A DNA stretch of 21,411 nt from Larix sibirica. Taxonomy: Eukaryota; Streptophyta; Pinopsida; Pinales; Pinaceae. Positions 18,670 through 21,411 of the stretch are shown one piece after another. The notes under the pieces were generated by a model. That model did no database searches. It saw only the letters and a list, made by a program, of their open reading frames with translations, and was not told the DNA's origin. Each line of letters starts with the position of its first letter. Positions within the stretch are counted from its first letter, which is position 1. Location of the stretch: the NCBI GenBank assembly GCA_004151065.3, contig NWUY0300017538.1, forward strand, positions 18,955 to 40,365, given 5' to 3'. The translations under genes were made by a program, and so were the position numbers.

Positions 18670-19554
18670 AGAGAAATCTATGTTAGCTGATTGGATACCA
18701 AAAATAATGTTGTTACACCTTTTCAAAAAGAAAAATAAGATTTTAATCTGAATCATATGTAGGCTTTAGTAAGTTGATATTGAGCAGTTTTCCAGGTAAG
18801 AGGGGAGTATGTAAAATTGCCTTACAAGGATTCGTCCCACTTCTATGCCACTTGAGCTTTGTTACATAACTAAATAATGTGCTTTGGCAGACTCTAGTCT
18901 CTGAGGTGCAATAACCCCTTCCCTTAAATGAGACAGAAGACGACGTAATGACAAACCGTCATAGACCAAAGACTAGGTATAGAAGGTTTTCTTGAGTTTG
19001 AGAGTGACCTTCCAAATCATTTCAAGTCGTTGACACCAAGTTGAGAGTCCGGATTTAAGTTTCTAGTCTTTGTTAAGTTTGCAATCCATCAGAAGAGTGT
19101 TGCTCAACCTTTGATAAGCATCCACTGGCTTATTCTTATGGAAGGGCTTGGAGTGATGCGATCTCCAGTCCTTCTACCTATGAGCCGATTTCTTTATACC
19201 AGCCTCAAAAGAGATGGCTTTCATTGTGGCCAATTTTGAAGTCGTTAAAATTTAAATTTTGTGAAAGTAAATGCCCTTCTAAAAGCAACGACTGCCATGT
19301 GTGCCGTGATTTTTGCTAGTAAATTTGGCATTTTAGTAAAATTGACATCTAAACAAGCATCACAACATTTTGAGATCGTGTGTGGGCACCTTTGTGGTTT
19401 GATATTTACTTAATTTTGAACTTGGTTGTAGTTTACATAAGTCACAAATAACTATTATTAAGATTAATAATAGGGATAAGTATGTACATCTTTATAGACT
19501 GACGAATTAGTCAAGTAGTTGTGGAAGATCCTTTTCTCATTAACAAAAAAATTC
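18670..19554. other. Spacer, no gene seen
   Basis: No open frame of note, RNA gene or repeat was recognised. The stretch 18900-19250 is slightly less AT-rich and may be degraded element sequence. Confidence 0.4.
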
Positions 19555-19555
19555 C

Positions 19556-19795
19556 ATGTCACATTTAGCTAAAATTAAACTATTAATTTATTATTATTAA
19601 TAACAAATTAATTATATTTCATTATTTTTTGTTCATACGCTAGCATAGTTTTGATAACCCTGAACTAAGAGTTTCACATGTCAATTTGACATCGAGCTAA
19701 AATTAGACTATTAGTTTGTTATTAGTAATAACATTTAATCAATTATATTTCATTATTTTGTATTTATACACTAGCATAGTTTTGTTAACCCTGTG
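19556..19795 (+). repeat. 128-bp tandem duplication
   Basis: GCTAAAATTA begins at 19568 and 19696. Both copies continue through ATTATATTTCATTATTTT, CACTAGCATAGTTTTG-like and AACCCTG sequences, with several differences and small indels. The divergence indicates some age. Confidence 0.85.
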
Positions 19796-19799
19796 CCAG

Positions 19800-20274
19800 C
19801 ACCAATATCTGCATTTTGCACCGGCAACTAAGCTTGAGTAGAGTTCTGCAGTTATTCATTCTGTATCACTGCGACTAACTTGTACAACCTTCCTTCACAA
19901 GGTTAAGAGTTATTCTACAACTCCACTGCTGCAGTACTGAATTTTGTAGCAGTCTGTAACGGCAATAGAGTGTACAGTTTGAGCCTTTATCTGCCCTCTC
20001 GCCTTTCCATGGATTTGATTGGGATGTTATGCTGATTTATGCACATATTAATCAATTAAGTTTCTGTTTTTTATTTTTAGTATACATGTTAAATCATGGA
20101 AAATTTTAAGGATCTATAAATTTTCTCAAAGTGTAGAAACCTTGGTCCATGGAATTTTGGCCAATCATCTTTGAAAAAAAAACAAATTAACCAATCTTTT
20201 TTGAAAAAATCCAAAAATAACCCATGAGCTAAATTTGGCCCCTAAAATTTCTTTGTGTTTAAACTTAATCTGCT
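19800..20274. other. Spacer, no gene seen
   Basis: Sequence rich in CTGCA and CTGT words (19810-19980) gives way to an AT-rich run. No gene or element was recognised. Confidence 0.4.
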
Positions 20275-20283
20275 CAATTTACT

Positions 20284-20890
20284 TCAATGGTTTTAATACA
20301 TTATCCTCATTTACTGAAACTGCCCAATACCTGTTTTGTGAAGATTCATTTGTTTTCCCACACATATAATTTTATAACAATTGCCCACAGTATGTAAGTT
20401 CTCTCGTTTATTTAATAGCTGCACAGCATCTCCCTCACTTGGCTCAAAACACATTAAGCTTCCATTACCATCTGTTATATCTGTAAGTCTGCTTCTGCAA
20501 TTTCAATGTGATAACATTCAGCGCAGTTGCCACCTGTTTGAGTCGTTCCTGCAGTTTTGATCTGTTAATTCAGCGCAGTTTTATTGCACAATTATCAATG
20601 GTTTAAATACATTATGCTCGTTTACTTCAAACTATGCAATACTCGTTTATATTCGTTTGTTTTCCCATACATATAATAACTGCTCACAGTGAATATGTTC
20701 TCTGGTTTATTTCACAACTGCACAGCATCTCCCTCATGTGGCTCAAAACACATTAAGCTTCCGTTATCATCTGTTATATCTGTAAGTCCGCTTCTGCAAT
20801 TTCAAAATAACATCCTTCAGAGCAGTTTCCAGCAGTTTCCATCTGCTTGATTTCTTCCGGCAGTATCGATCTGTTAAGCTTTGTGCAGAT
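20284..20890 (+). repeat. ~300-bp tandem duplication
   Basis: The block from TCAATGGTTT (20284 and 20595) through GCACAGCATCTCCCTCA (20421 and 20720), GGCTCAAAACACATTAAGCT and CTTCTGCAATTTCAA is present twice. Offsets are 311 at the left and 299 further right, so small indels have accumulated. Much of the central part is near identical. There is no coding signal. Confidence 0.9.
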
Positions 20891-21220
20891 TCTAACAGGT
20901 CACCATACTTTCAGGAGGCTGATCTCAGCGATCTCCGCTGAAGCCTGATCAAATTTAATATTGTTATTGAGTATCATTCAGTACTGGTTAATAGGTTATC
21001 ATCATAGTGTCATATACAAGATTAGAGCGATGGCACATACAACGGAAGAAATGGGACAGGCAATTTGAGATTCAACCGGCTGAAAGATATTCATTACCTT
21101 GAGGTGTTGTTTATTAAATAACTAATCATACAATTTTCTGCGTAACTACAACTTCTGCATAGCTAGCAATTGCTTTCTTCAACTGCCTAGCATTGGCAAT
21201 CCTAATTCTACTCTGCTGCT

Positions 21221-21252
21221 CCACAATATAATAGCACCACAATATAATAGCA
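21221..21252 (+). repeat. Perfect 16-bp tandem duplication
   Basis: CCACAATATAATAGCA occurs at 21221-21236 and 21237-21252 with no differences. The remaining sequence from 20891 to 21411 is spacer with no gene seen and becomes very AT-rich at the right edge. Confidence 0.9.
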
Positions 21253-21411
21253 TATGGCATTTCCCGTATGGAAATTCGGAGCAATTGGAATTCGTGGAAT
21301 ATTCGATATAGATATATACGAATATAGATTCTTCTAATGAAAAAAGTAAATTTTAAAAACCAATTTTAAAAAACCAAATTTTAATTATTTAATAACTATA
21401 AAATATAAATA

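Overview
This is nuclear DNA from a seed plant. The evidence is one intron-containing cytosolic ribosomal protein gene whose protein has plant-type features, plant L1-type (RNase H-bearing) LINE relics, a tRNA-derived SINE-like element and AT-rich, repeat-laden intergenic DNA. The 3.1 kb 5'UTR intron and the heavy load of decayed retroelements fit a large genome and would suit a gymnosperm, but the species cannot be named from this window. Nothing bacterial, organellar or CRISPR-like is present.

Layout. (1) 1-3505: a LINE broken at about position 1200. ORF1 and the start of the endonuclease lie on the minus strand (1200 down to 1). From 1202 the reverse transcriptase, C-terminal zinc-finger region, RNase H and an A-rich end lie on the plus strand. 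This is the arrangement expected from a 5' inversion (twin priming). (2) 3526-8935: the only convincing intact gene, RPL7 (uL30). It has a telo-box/site II promoter, a probable noncoding first exon, a long 5'UTR intron holding a second, minus-strand LINE fragment, and six coding exons that join to a complete 246-residue protein. Intron 4 carries four tandem copies of the end of exon 4 together with its splice donor. (3) 9093-10280: a roughly 345-bp tandem repeat whose unit includes an exon-like open segment of unknown function. (4) 10280-14790: AT-rich spacer with a small fragment resembling the RQC domain of a RecQ helicase and several two-copy tandem duplications. (5) 14800-15860: a SINE-like element, then a decayed Gag-like segment. 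(6) 15860-21411: mostly spacer, with hairpins, short tandem duplications, a less AT-rich island with minus-strand reading frames (18060-18665), and 128-bp and roughly 300-bp tandem duplications.

Only RPL7 looks functional. Its product is a structural protein of the large cytosolic ribosomal subunit, and its upstream motifs are those of coordinately expressed plant translation genes. Everything else is retroelement debris or locally duplicated DNA. No multi-gene system is evident. The most notable features are the inverted LINE and the spread of exon-end and splice-site duplications inside RPL7.
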